From Aquabacterium sp. CECT 9606 (GTDB lineage Bacteria > Pseudomonadota > Gammaproteobacteria > Burkholderiales > Burkholderiaceae_C): 64,000 nucleotides of DNA. Below, piece after piece: positions 38,457 to 46,957 of this stretch. The notes beneath the pieces are model-generated. The model saw nothing but the letters and a program-made list of their open reading frames with translations, was not told the DNA's origin and did no database searches. Position 1 is the stretch's first letter, and each line of letters begins with the position of its first letter. The stretch is from NCBI RefSeq assembly GCF_918741295.1, contig NZ_CAKKNB010000005.1, forward strand, positions 124,001 through 188,000. The letters run 5' to 3'. The position numbers and the translations under genes were made by a program.

Positions 38457-39329
38457 ATGGTCAGGCTGAAGTTTTCCATCTCCTTGAACTACGAGATCAA
38501 GGATCCCACGGCGGATTTCATTTTTAATCTGCACGCGGCCCACACCCTCCAGCAGACGGTGGTGCAAGAGACCCTCTACGTCAGTCAACCCGTCCCCTTG
38601 CAGCACGTGACTGACCACCTGGGCAATCGCTTCACGCGTTTGCGGGCAGGGCAGGGGCCCATGATGGTTCGCTACGAAGCCACGGTAGACATTGCCCAGG
38701 TCTTCTCACCACCCGCAAGCTTGGGTGAAGCGCCCATCGCCCAATTGCCGATGGCGGTGTTGCCCTACATCTACCCCAGCCGCTATTGCCAGTCAGACCA
38801 GATGACGGTGCTGGCCACGCGCGAGTTCGGGCACCTGCGGCAGGGTTACCTGCGCGCACAGGCCATTCACGATTGGGTGCAGGCACACACCAAGTTCACG
38901 TCGATGAGCTCCAATTCGAGCACCTCGGCGCTCGACACCCTGGGCCAGCACGTGGGCGTGTGCCGCGATTTCGCCCACCTGATGATCGCTTTGTGCCGCG
39001 CCGTCAACCTGCCTGCGCGTTTCGCCACAGGCATCGACTACGGCGCTGATCCGGCCTTGGGCCCCACTGATTTCCACGCCTACGTGGAGGTGTTCGTGGG
39101 CGGGCGCTGGTACATCTTTGATCCCTCAGGCACGGCCATCCCCATGGGCTTCGTGCGCATTGGCACCGGGCGTGATGCGGTCGACGTGGCGTTTTCCACC
39201 ATCTTCGGCGCTGTGAGCTCCGAGCCACCCATCATCAGCATCATCGCGCTCACCGAACCCGGTGGCCCGTGGATGATGCCTTTCCGCCGCACGGATGCTT
39301 TGTCCACCGCCAGTGAGCATCCGATGTGA
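38457..39329 (+). CDS. transglutaminase-like cysteine protease family protein
   Basis: A 290-residue cytoplasmic protein. An N-terminal beta domain (1-110, as in bacterial transglutaminase N-terminal regions) precedes a transglutaminase core with catalytic Cys169 (GVCRDFAHLMIALCRA), His207 (DFHAYVEVF) and Asp222 (WYIFDPSG). Family members are peptidases or amidases of varied role. ATG 38457 is chosen because GGAAAG lies 9 bases upstream; GTG 38451 is the alternative. Followed after 54 bases by the L,D-carboxypeptidase operon. A role in peptide or murein turnover is only suggested by that position. Confidence 0.8.
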   Translation: MVRLKFSISLNYEIKDPTADFIFNLHAAHTLQQTVVQETLYVSQPVPLQHVTDHLGNRFTRLRAGQGPMMVRYEATVDIAQVFSPPASLGEAPIAQLPMAVLPYIYPSRYCQSDQMTVLATREFGHLRQGYLRAQAIHDWVQAHTKFTSMSSNSSTSALDTLGQHVGVCRDFAHLMIALCRAVNLPARFATGIDYGADPALGPTDFHAYVEVFVGGRWYIFDPSGTAIPMGFVRIGTGRDAVDVAFSTIFGAVSSEPPIISIIALTEPGGPWMMPFRRTDALSTASEHPM

Positions 39330-39383
39330 GTGTTGGCCGTCCCGTAGACTCTCGGCTTTCAGCGTTGACTCCGTGAGGCCCGC

Positions 39384-40385
39384 GTGTCGCATTCGCACCA
39401 TCTGCATGACCACTCCCATTCGCACGATCACCACCATCACGGGCATGATCATCCGTACTCCCTGACCTTGTTTAGCCCGGCCGGCGTGGTGCCCAAAGCG
39501 ACCACGGTCCGCCGTGCGGCCAAGCGCCTCCAGGCCCTTGGTTTTGAGACCCTGATTGACGATTCCGCGCTGGACAAACACCAGCGCTTCGCGGGTGACG
39601 ACGACACGCGACTGCAAGCCTTGCACCGCATCGCACAGGCCGCGCCCTGCGTGGCCCTGGCCACCCGGGGCGGCTATGGCCTCAGCCGCCTGCTTGACCG
39701 CATTGACTGGGCGCTGATCGCGCAAAGCGTGGAGCAGGGCACCGCCTGGGTGGGGCACAGCGACATGACGGCTTTGCAACTGGCCGCCTTGGCCCATGGC
39801 GCCACGGGCCCCATGAAGGTGGCGCCCCACGTGTCCGCCGGTTTCTGGGCCGGCCCCATGGCCTGCGGCGATTTTGGCAACGACGAGCTTCCCGATGGCG
39901 GCGATGACGTCACCCAGGAGTGCTTCGTGGAGGCGGTGACCGGCCTGCTGGAAGGCGTGGGTTTCCGCACCGAGGCGGGCTTTGATGGTCTGGACGTGAG
40001 CGGCCGCTTGTGGGGTGGCAACCTGTCCATGATCCAGGCCTTGTTGGGCACCCCGCATTTCCCCAAGGTCAAGGACGGGGTGCTGTTCCTGGAAGACGTC
40101 AACGAACACCCTTACCGGGTCGAGCGGGCCTTGCTGCAGCTGCACCAGGCCGGCATTCTGGACAAGCAAAAAGCCATCATCCTGGGAGATTTCACCAACT
40201 TCCGCAAATCGCCGCTGGACCGGGGCTACAGCCTCAAGACCATGGTCTCCTACCTGCGCACCGTCACCAAGACACCCATCCTGACGGGGCTGCCTTTCGG
40301 CCATGTGCCCACCAAGTTGTGCCTGCCAATCGGACGGAAGGTCCAGATGGCGGCGCAGGGGCGCGATGTGTTCATGATGTGGTGA
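39384..40385 (+). CDS. ldcA: L,D-carboxypeptidase (LdcA, S66 family) with His-rich N-terminus
   Basis: A 333-residue serine peptidase. S66 enzymes remove the terminal D-Ala from murein tetrapeptides in the cytoplasm during cell-wall recycling. Motifs: LFSPAGVV (start of fold), ATRGGYGLSRLLD, nucleophile S126 in GHSDMTAL, GGNLSMIQALLGTP, a Glu in FLEDVNE and His in LPFGHVPTK. Residues 2-23 are unusual: 13 of 22 are His, mixed with Ser and Asp. The GTG at 39384 has GTGAGG five bases upstream, and no later in-frame start exists before the conserved fold, so the His-rich part is truly coded. First gene of a run ending at 52519. Confidence 0.88.
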   Translation: MSHSHHLHDHSHSHDHHHHGHDHPYSLTLFSPAGVVPKATTVRRAAKRLQALGFETLIDDSALDKHQRFAGDDDTRLQALHRIAQAAPCVALATRGGYGLSRLLDRIDWALIAQSVEQGTAWVGHSDMTALQLAALAHGATGPMKVAPHVSAGFWAGPMACGDFGNDELPDGGDDVTQECFVEAVTGLLEGVGFRTEAGFDGLDVSGRLWGGNLSMIQALLGTPHFPKVKDGVLFLEDVNEHPYRVERALLQLHQAGILDKQKAIILGDFTNFRKSPLDRGYSLKTMVSYLRTVTKTPILTGLPFGHVPTKLCLPIGRKVQMAAQGRDVFMMW

Positions 40386-40389
40386 TGCC

Positions 40390-42609
40390 GTGAGGCGTGC
40401 TCTGCTCAAGGGCTTTGCCGTGGCCTGGATGCTGGCGGTGCTTTGCCTGGCAGGCTGCAACAACAGCCCTTGGGAGGCGGGGGCTGCGGCGGAAAACACC
40501 TTGTACTCGGCCGTCAAGGAAAGCTCGCCCCGCCACCTTGATCCAACGGCCTCGTACTGGGCGCCCGAAACACCCTATACCTACCAGATTTACGAGCCGC
40601 TTTACGGCTACCACTACCTGAAGCGGCCCTACGAGTTGATCGGCAAGGCGGCCGAAGCGGTGTCCCGGCCCCGCTACCTGGACAAGGGCGGCAAGGATTT
40701 GCCAGATGATGCGCCGGGCGATCAGATCGCCGAAAGCGTCTACGAGATCCGCATCAAGCCAGGCATTTTGTTCCAGCCGCACCCTTGTTTTGCCCGCGAC
40801 GGCCAGGGGCGTTATCGCTACCACGCGATGCAACCGGGCGAGTTGGGTGCGCGTTTCTCGCCGCTTCAGTTCGAGCACCAGGGCACGCGTGAGCTGGTGG
40901 CTGAAGACTACGTTTACGCGCTCAAGCGGCACGCTACCACGCGCATCACCACGCCCATCTTCGGCATTTTCTCGGAACACGTGATCGGGCTGAAAGATTA
41001 CCGGGCCTTGGTCAAAAAGGAAGATGCCAAGCTGCGGGCCCACATGGACCCGGCCAGTCTCGACAAGCCCTTTCTGGACTTCAGGCAATGGCCCTTGGCA
41101 GGTGCCACCGCGCCTGAAAAGCACCTGCTGCGCATCCGCCTCAAAGGCAAGTACCCGCAGTGGAACTACTGGATGGCCATGACTTTCACGGCGCCCATCC
41201 CCTGGGAGGCCGATGCTTTTTATGCGCAGCCCGGCATGGCCACCGTGGGCCTGAGTCTGGACACCTGGCCGGTGGGCACCGGGCCTTACATGATGGTCGA
41301 GTTCATCAAGGACCGACGCCATGTGCTCAAGCGCAATCCCAACTACCGTGGCGAGCCTTATCCCTGTGAAGGCGCCGCTGGCGACAAGGAAGCCGGCCTG
41401 CTGGATGATTGCGGCAAGAAGACGCCCTTCATCGACACCCTGGTCTCGACCGTGGAGCGAGAAGCGGTGCCGCAACGTGCCAAGTTCCGCCAGGGCTATT
41501 ACGACATCGAGGTCTTCGAGCGCACGGACACCGGCATGGACTACCTGGTGGCCAAGCAGGATTCGGAAGACATTCGCCGCGAGTACGACGCCAAAGGCTT
41601 CCGCCTGGACCGCCTCAACGGGGTGGACAGTTACGAGATCGGCTTCAACATGCTGGACCCGGTCATCGGCCATGGCAAGACGCCCGAGCAGCAGATCCGC
41701 AATCGCAAATTGCGCCAGGCCATTTCCATCGCGATTGATTGGGACGAATACTCCAAGATCTTCCCCAGCAAGGCCGGCGTCTCGGCCATGGGGCCTTTGC
41801 CCAAAGCCGTCTTTGGTTCGCGCGAGGGGACGTTGGCGGGCGTCAACCTGGTCACGCATCGGATCGTGAATGGCCAGCCGGTCAGGCGGTCTATTGAGGA
41901 GGCCAAGAAGCTCATGGTCGAGGCCGGCTATCCCGATGGGCGCGATGTGAAAACCGGCCGGCCATTGGTACTCAACTACGATTTCTATGTGCTGCCCACG
42001 CCCGAGCGCAAGGTCGAAATCGACTGGGTGGTGCGCCAGTTCGCCAAGGTTGACATCCAGCTGGAGGTGCGTGCCACCGACAACAACCAGTTCCAGGACA
42101 AAGTGCGCAAGGGCAAGCACCAGGTCTTCTGGCAAGGCTGGGTGGCCGACTACCCCGATGCGGAAAATTTTCTGTTCCTGCTGTATGCCCCCAACGGCAA
42201 GACACGCTCAGACGGTGAGAGCTACACCAACTACGACAACCCGGCCTACGACCGGCTTTTCTCCAAGCTCAAGCTGATGGCCGACGGCCCCGAGAAGCAG
42301 GCGGTCATTGACCAGATGGTCAAGATCGCCCAGGAGGATGCGCCCTGGAGCTTTGGCTATTTTCCCTACGCCTCGGCGGCGGTTCAGCATTGGGTCTACA
42401 ACTCCAAGCCTTCGCTCATGGTGCGTGACCATGGCCGCTACCTGCGCCTGGACGTGGCTGAGCGGCAGCAGCGGCAGGCCTTGTGGAACAAACCTGTCTG
42501 GTGGCCCGTGCTGGGCTTGCTGGCGGGCCTGGCCGCGCTGGTGGCACTGCTGTTGCGCAGCCTGAAGCGCCGCGAGCGGCTGACCGCGCGTGGCGATGTC
42601 TTGAGCTGA
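40390..42609 (+). CDS. peptide ABC transporter substrate-binding lipoprotein with C-terminal membrane helix
   Basis: A 739-residue family 5 extracellular solute-binding protein. The N-terminus is a lipoprotein signal with lipobox LAGC (Cys 23). The SBP_bac_5 fold spans ~35-690 (LDPTASYWAPETPYTYQIYEPL, GTGPYMM, RQAISIAIDWDEY, NYDNPAYDRL). Unusually, it ends in a hydrophobic helix (WPVLGLLAGLAALVALLLRSLK) followed by basic residues, so the mature protein may be anchored at both ends. Starts with GTG 4 bases after ldcA and precedes two permeases. Longer than YejA (about 600) and quite different from the second binding protein in this operon. Confidence 0.88.
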   Translation: MRRALLKGFAVAWMLAVLCLAGCNNSPWEAGAAAENTLYSAVKESSPRHLDPTASYWAPETPYTYQIYEPLYGYHYLKRPYELIGKAAEAVSRPRYLDKGGKDLPDDAPGDQIAESVYEIRIKPGILFQPHPCFARDGQGRYRYHAMQPGELGARFSPLQFEHQGTRELVAEDYVYALKRHATTRITTPIFGIFSEHVIGLKDYRALVKKEDAKLRAHMDPASLDKPFLDFRQWPLAGATAPEKHLLRIRLKGKYPQWNYWMAMTFTAPIPWEADAFYAQPGMATVGLSLDTWPVGTGPYMMVEFIKDRRHVLKRNPNYRGEPYPCEGAAGDKEAGLLDDCGKKTPFIDTLVSTVEREAVPQRAKFRQGYYDIEVFERTDTGMDYLVAKQDSEDIRREYDAKGFRLDRLNGVDSYEIGFNMLDPVIGHGKTPEQQIRNRKLRQAISIAIDWDEYSKIFPSKAGVSAMGPLPKAVFGSREGTLAGVNLVTHRIVNGQPVRRSIEEAKKLMVEAGYPDGRDVKTGRPLVLNYDFYVLPTPERKVEIDWVVRQFAKVDIQLEVRATDNNQFQDKVRKGKHQVFWQGWVADYPDAENFLFLLYAPNGKTRSDGESYTNYDNPAYDRLFSKLKLMADGPEKQAVIDQMVKIAQEDAPWSFGYFPYASAAVQHWVYNSKPSLMVRDHGRYLRLDVAERQQRQALWNKPVWWPVLGLLAGLAALVALLLRSLKRRERLTARGDVLS

Positions 42610-42626
42610 ACCGAGGCGAACACACG

Positions 42627-43610
42627 ATGCTGTCATACGCCGTTCGCCGCCTCGTCTATGCCGCCCTCGTGCTGCTGGGCGTGAACCTGTTCACCTTCTT
42701 TCTGTTCTTCACGGTCAACACGCCCGACGACATGGCGCGCCTGAACATCGGCGGCAAGTACATCACGCAAGATGTGATCGACCACTGGAAGGTCGAGCGT
42801 GGCTACGACAAACCGCTGTACTGGAATGACGCGAAAGAGGGCACCGAGCGCGCAACGCAAACCATCTTCTGGGAACGGTCCGTTTCCTTGTTCACCTTGA
42901 AGTTCGGCCGGTCCGATGGCGAAAGCGCGGGCGACATCGGTCTGGAAGTCAGGCGTCGCATGTGGGTGAGCTTGCAGATGGCCGCGCCACTGTTCGTCTT
43001 GCAGGTGATTGTCAGCGTGGCCTTTGCCTTGCTGCTGGTGATGTTCAGGCGCACCCGGCTGGATCTGGCGGGCGTGGTGCTGTGCGTGGTCATGTTGTCC
43101 ATCTCCAGCCTGTTCTATGTGATTGTTGGGCAACTGCTGTTCTCGCGCGTGCTCAAGCTGGTGCCCATCTCGGGCTACATGCCGGGGCTGGACGCGGTCA
43201 AGTTCCTGGTCTTGCCGGTGTTGTTGTCGCTGGTGGCTCGGCTGGGCGGCGAGGCCCGGCTGTACCGCGCCATGTTCCTGGAAGAGATGGGCAAGGATTA
43301 CGTTCGCACCGCGCGGGCCAAGGGCTTGCGCGAGTCGGCGGTGCTGTTCAGGCATGTGCTGCGCAATACCCTGATCCCCATCATCACCAGCGCGGGCGCC
43401 TACCTGCCTTACGTGTTCATGGGCAGCCTGGTGTTCGAGAGCTTCTTTGGCTTGCCCGGCCTGGGTGCCTATGTGATCGAGGCCATCACCAAGCAAGACT
43501 TCGCAGTGGTGCGCACCATGGTGTTCCTGGGCTCCTTGCTGTATGTGGCCACCTATGTGTTGATTGACCTGGCCTACACCTGGGCCGATCCACGCGTGCG
43601 CCTGGGTTGA
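42627..43610 (+). CDS. peptide ABC transporter permease (DppB/YejB type)
   Basis: A 327-residue inner-membrane permease starting MLSYAVRRLVYAALVLLGVNLFTFFLFF, the usual DppB/OppB entry. About six membrane helices; the EAA loop (EEMGKDYVRTARAKGLRE) contacts the ATPase. A periplasmic loop at about 30-110 is long. ATG 42627 has GAGG ten bases upstream. Pairs with the permease at 43628, served by the binding protein at 40390 and the ATPase at 45098. Confidence 0.9.
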   Translation: MLSYAVRRLVYAALVLLGVNLFTFFLFFTVNTPDDMARLNIGGKYITQDVIDHWKVERGYDKPLYWNDAKEGTERATQTIFWERSVSLFTLKFGRSDGESAGDIGLEVRRRMWVSLQMAAPLFVLQVIVSVAFALLLVMFRRTRLDLAGVVLCVVMLSISSLFYVIVGQLLFSRVLKLVPISGYMPGLDAVKFLVLPVLLSLVARLGGEARLYRAMFLEEMGKDYVRTARAKGLRESAVLFRHVLRNTLIPIITSAGAYLPYVFMGSLVFESFFGLPGLGAYVIEAITKQDFAVVRTMVFLGSLLYVATYVLIDLAYTWADPRVRLG

Positions 43611-43627
43611 GGATGACGGAGACCGCC

Positions 43628-45085
43628 ATGCCCAAGATCGTTTTGCTCTGGACCGACGCCGCCGTGTGGCTCTTGGTGCTGGCCTTGCTGGCCTATGCCT
43701 GGGTGGTGCTTCGCAACCCCAACCTCTCCGCCAACTGGCGCAAGGTGTTCCGGGATGCGCCGGCCTTGGCCTCGTCCTTGATCCTCGCGCTGTGCCTGGT
43801 GGTGACGCTGGCCGACAGCCTTCACTACCGTTTGCCCTTGTCCCACGCGGCAGGTGCGCCAGATGGTTCGGTGGCCTATGACACGCGCACGCGCTCCTTG
43901 CTGGACGCGGGGCTGGCCGGCCTGATCGATTCGCGCGAGGTCACCTACTCGCGCCCGCTCGCTTTCGTGAGCTTCACGAAGGAAACGGTGACCGCCCCTG
44001 ACGGCCGGATTGATCGCGTGGCCCCCAGGTTGAAACACGGCGGTGCCCACCTTGCTCGGCCCGAGCAGCAATGGCTTGGCGATGTGCTGGCCCGCTCGGG
44101 CATGGGCCTGGTCAAAGGCGCTTTGGTGGCAATCGTTCTGGGCGGTGCGCTGGTGGGTGGTCTGGCCCGCAGCCGCCAATCCACCTTTGCCGAAGCCTTG
44201 GCCAGCGTGTGGCGCAACGAAGGCGAGATTCCCTGGCGGGCCGCCTGGTGGGCGGTGCTCGTGTTGTCCCTGCTGATCGGCGCGGTCACTTCGCTGATGG
44301 GCTGGTACCACGTGCTGGGCACCGACACCACGGGCAACGACGTGCTCTACCAAGCCTTGAAAAGCATCCGCACTGCTTTCGTGATTGGCTCCTTGGCCAC
44401 CGTGGCCACGCTGCCCTTGGCCGTGGTGTTGGGCATCATGGCGGGCTACTTTGGCGGTTGGGTCGATGAAGTCATCCAGTACCTGTACACCGTGCTTTCA
44501 TCGGTGCCCAATGTGCTGTTGATCGCAGCCTGCGTGTTGATGGTGCAGGTTTTTCTGGACACGCACCCCGATTTGTTCGAGACAGCCGTGGAGCGGGCCG
44601 ATCTCAAGCTCTTCCTGCTGTGCACGGTGTTGGGCCTCACGGGCTGGGCTGGCTTGTGTCGCCTGCTGCGCGGCGAGACGCTCAAACTCCGCGAGCTGGA
44701 CTATGTGCAGGCCGCCAACGCCTTTGGCGTCAGCCACCCGCGCATCATGCTGCGCCACATCTTTCCCAATGTGGCTCACCTGATGCTGATCGTCACAGTG
44801 CTCGAGTTTTCATCGCTGATCCTGTACGAGGCCGTGCTGTCCTACGTGGGTGTGGGGGTCGATCCCTCCATGAACAGCTTTGGCGGCATGATCAACTTTG
44901 CCCGCAAGGAGATGAGCCGTGACCCGGTGGTGTGGTGGAGCTTTGCCGCGGCCTTTGGTTTCATGGTGACGGTGGTGCTGGCCGCCAACCTGTTCGCCGA
45001 TGGGGTGCGCGACGCCTTCGATCCACGCTCCCGCAGCTTTCGTCCGCGCCCGGCCATCCGGACGCCGGCCCCATCCACACACTGA
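43628..45085 (+). CDS. peptide ABC transporter permease (DppC/YejE type), enlarged N-terminus
   Basis: A 485-residue permease. The C-terminal ~260 residues are a normal DppC/YejE domain (LGTDTTGNDVLYQALKSIRTAF, then the ATPase-contact loop RELDYVQAANAFGVSHPRIMLRHIFPN). The first ~220 residues are extra compared with YejE (355 here): two N-terminal helices (about 8-28 and 45-63), a soluble stretch of ~75 residues and a further helix near 160-180. Start ATG 43628 has GGAG six bases upstream; two upstream in-frame starts (43607, 43613) lack spacing. The role of the insertion is unknown. Confidence 0.88.
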   Translation: MPKIVLLWTDAAVWLLVLALLAYAWVVLRNPNLSANWRKVFRDAPALASSLILALCLVVTLADSLHYRLPLSHAAGAPDGSVAYDTRTRSLLDAGLAGLIDSREVTYSRPLAFVSFTKETVTAPDGRIDRVAPRLKHGGAHLARPEQQWLGDVLARSGMGLVKGALVAIVLGGALVGGLARSRQSTFAEALASVWRNEGEIPWRAAWWAVLVLSLLIGAVTSLMGWYHVLGTDTTGNDVLYQALKSIRTAFVIGSLATVATLPLAVVLGIMAGYFGGWVDEVIQYLYTVLSSVPNVLLIAACVLMVQVFLDTHPDLFETAVERADLKLFLLCTVLGLTGWAGLCRLLRGETLKLRELDYVQAANAFGVSHPRIMLRHIFPNVAHLMLIVTVLEFSSLILYEAVLSYVGVGVDPSMNSFGGMINFARKEMSRDPVVWWSFAAAFGFMVTVVLAANLFADGVRDAFDPRSRSFRPRPAIRTPAPSTH

Positions 45086-45097
45086 GGGCTGGCCCAC

Positions 45098-46957
45098 ATG
45101 CTGCAAACCCAAGACCTCCAAGTGGTGCTGGACGCTGAAGCCGGCCTCGTCAAGGCGATCGATGGCCTGAGCCTGGCGATTGAACGCGGCGAGACCTTCG
45201 CCTTGGTGGGCGAATCAGGCTGCGGCAAAAGCATGACGGCCCTGTCGCTGATGCGCCTGTTGCCAGAGAATGCCCGGGTCATCGGCGGGGATGTCCACCT
45301 TGAGCAGCGCAGCCTGCTCGACCTGCCTGAATCGGCCATGCGGCGTGTTCGTGGTGCCCGCATCGCCATGATTTTCCAGGAGCCCTCGACCAGCCTCAAC
45401 CCCGTCATGCGGGTGGGCGATCAGATCCTTGAAACGATCGAAACGCACACGGCTTTGCGGGGCGGGGCGGCGCACGCCAAAGCCGTCGATTGGCTGACTC
45501 GGGTGGGCATTCCTGAGCCGGCACGCTGCATGGACCGCTATCCCTTTGAGCTCAGCGGCGGCCAGAAGCAGCGCGTGATGATCGCCATTGCCTTGGGTGC
45601 CGAGCCCGACTTCCTGGTGGCCGACGAGCCCACCACCGCGCTCGACGTCACCATTCAGAAGCAGATCCTCGACCTGCTGGTGGATCTGCAACGCGAACGC
45701 CGCCTGGGCATGCTGCTCATCACGCATGACCTGGCGGTGGTGTCGGGCATGGCCCACCGGGTGGCCTTGATGTACGCCGGGCAGATCGTGGAAGTGGCGC
45801 CCGCCGACTGTTTTTTTCAGCGGCCACGCCACCCTTATGCCAATTTGTTGCTCAAGGCCTTGCCAGACGCTCAAAAGCGCGGGGATCCGCTGGCGGCCAT
45901 CCAAGGCCATGTGCCACCCCTCTGGCAACGTTTTGAAGGATGCCGATTCGCGCCACGCTGCCACCAGGCCCAAGCGCGTTGCCATGCGGAGGTGCCAGAG
46001 TTGTTAGCAGCGCAGAGCGACTTGGCGCACCACCAGGTCCGCTGCTTCTTTCCTCTTGGGTTGAACGCCGGCACGCGCCCATCACTTCTGACGCCCCATG
46101 CGTCGGAGCCCTCGGCAGGCGCATCCGGCAGCGGCGAGCCCGTGCTGCAGGTGCGCCACCTCAGTGTGGTCTACGTGCCTCGCGGCGGCCTGTTCTCGCG
46201 CCCCAAGTCCACCTTCACCGCCGTCGATGATGTTTCTCTGACCTTGCGCGCGGGGCAGACACTGGCTTTGGTGGGCGAATCGGGCTGCGGCAAAACCACC
46301 TTCGGTCGCGCCATCCTGCAGTTGCTGCGCAACTCGGTTCAACTCGAAGGTCAGGCCTTGTTGAACGGTGATGATCTCTTCAAACTGCAGGGCGAGGCCT
46401 TGCGCCGCGCACGCCGCGACATCCAGATTGTTTTCCAAGACCCCTTCGCGTCCCTCAATCCCCGCCTGCGTGTGCGCGACATCCTGGAAGAGGGCCTGCG
46501 CTCCTTGCGCCCTGAGTGGCTGGATGCCGAGCGGCAACAGCGGCTGCAGCTGTTGATGGAGCAGGTGGGCTTGCGCCCCGACGCCCTGAGCCGTTTTCCC
46601 CACGAGTTCTCGGGCGGACAACGCCAGCGTCTGGCCATTGCCCGTGCCCTGGCCGTGGAGCCCAAGGTGCTGGTGTGCGACGAGCCCACCTCGGCGCTCG
46701 ACGTGTCCGTGCAGGCGCAGATCCTGAACCTGCTCAAGCAGTTGCAGGCCGAGCGTGGCCTGGCCTACCTGTTCATCACCCACAACCTCGCTGTGGTCGA
46801 GTACCTGGCCGACGAGGTGGCCGTGATGAGGCGAGGCCGAATTGTCGAAACCGGGGCGGCGCATCAAGTGCTGTCCTCACCCCAGGACAGCTACACCCAG
46901 GCCCTGCTGGCCGCCGTGCCGCGCCTGAATCCCGTATGGCAGAATCAACCGCCATGA
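45098..46957 (+). CDS. dual-domain peptide ABC transporter ATPase (YejF/DppDF fusion type)
   Basis: A 619-residue protein with two ABC ATPase domains in tandem. Domain 1 has Walker A GESGCGKS, signature LSGGQKQR and [10 protein letters not shown]. Domain 2 has Walker A GESGCGKT, signature FSGGQRQR and [10 protein letters not shown]. The linker has a Cys-rich oligopeptide-transporter motif ([18 protein letters not shown]) typical of OppD/DppD C-terminal regions. All catalytic motifs are intact. Starts 12 bases after the large permease; its stop overlaps the yejA start (ATGA at 46954), coupling the two transporters. Confidence 0.92.
   Translation: MLQTQDLQVVLDAEAGLVKAIDGLSLAIERGETFALVGESGCGKSMTALSLMRLLPENARVIGGDVHLEQRSLLDLPESAMRRVRGARIAMIFQEPSTSLNPVMRVGDQILETIETHTALRGGAAHAKAVDWLTRVGIPEPARCMDRYPFELSGGQKQRVMIAIALGAEPDFLVADEPTTALDVTIQKQILDLLVDLQRERRLGMLLITHDLAVVSGMAHRVALMYAGQIVEVAPADCFFQRPRHPYANLLLKALPDAQKRGDPLAAIQGHVPPLWQRFEGCRFAPRCHQAQARCHAEVPELLAAQSDLAHHQVRCFFPLGLNAGTRPSLLTPHASEPSAGASGSGEPVLQVRHLSVVYVPRGGLFSRPKSTFTAVDDVSLTLRAGQTLALVGESGCGKTTFGRAILQLLRNSVQLEGQALLNGDDLFKLQGEALRRARRDIQIVFQDPFASLNPRLRVRDILEEGLRSLRPEWLDAERQQRLQLLMEQVGLRPDALSRFPHEFSGGQRQRLAIARALAVEPKVLVCDEPTSALDVSVQAQILNLLKQLQAERGLAYLFITHNLAVVEYLADEVAVMRRGRIVETGAAHQVLSSPQDSYTQALLAAVPRLNPVWQNQPP

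Noticed and set aside
39384..39470. The His-rich segment as part of a zinc exporter or CDF protein
   Set aside because: It is in frame with a complete S66 L,D-carboxypeptidase and has no membrane segments.
40372..42135. A 587-codon minus-strand frame inside the binding-protein gene
   Set aside because: Shadow of a gene with clear SBP motifs; no protein family signal.
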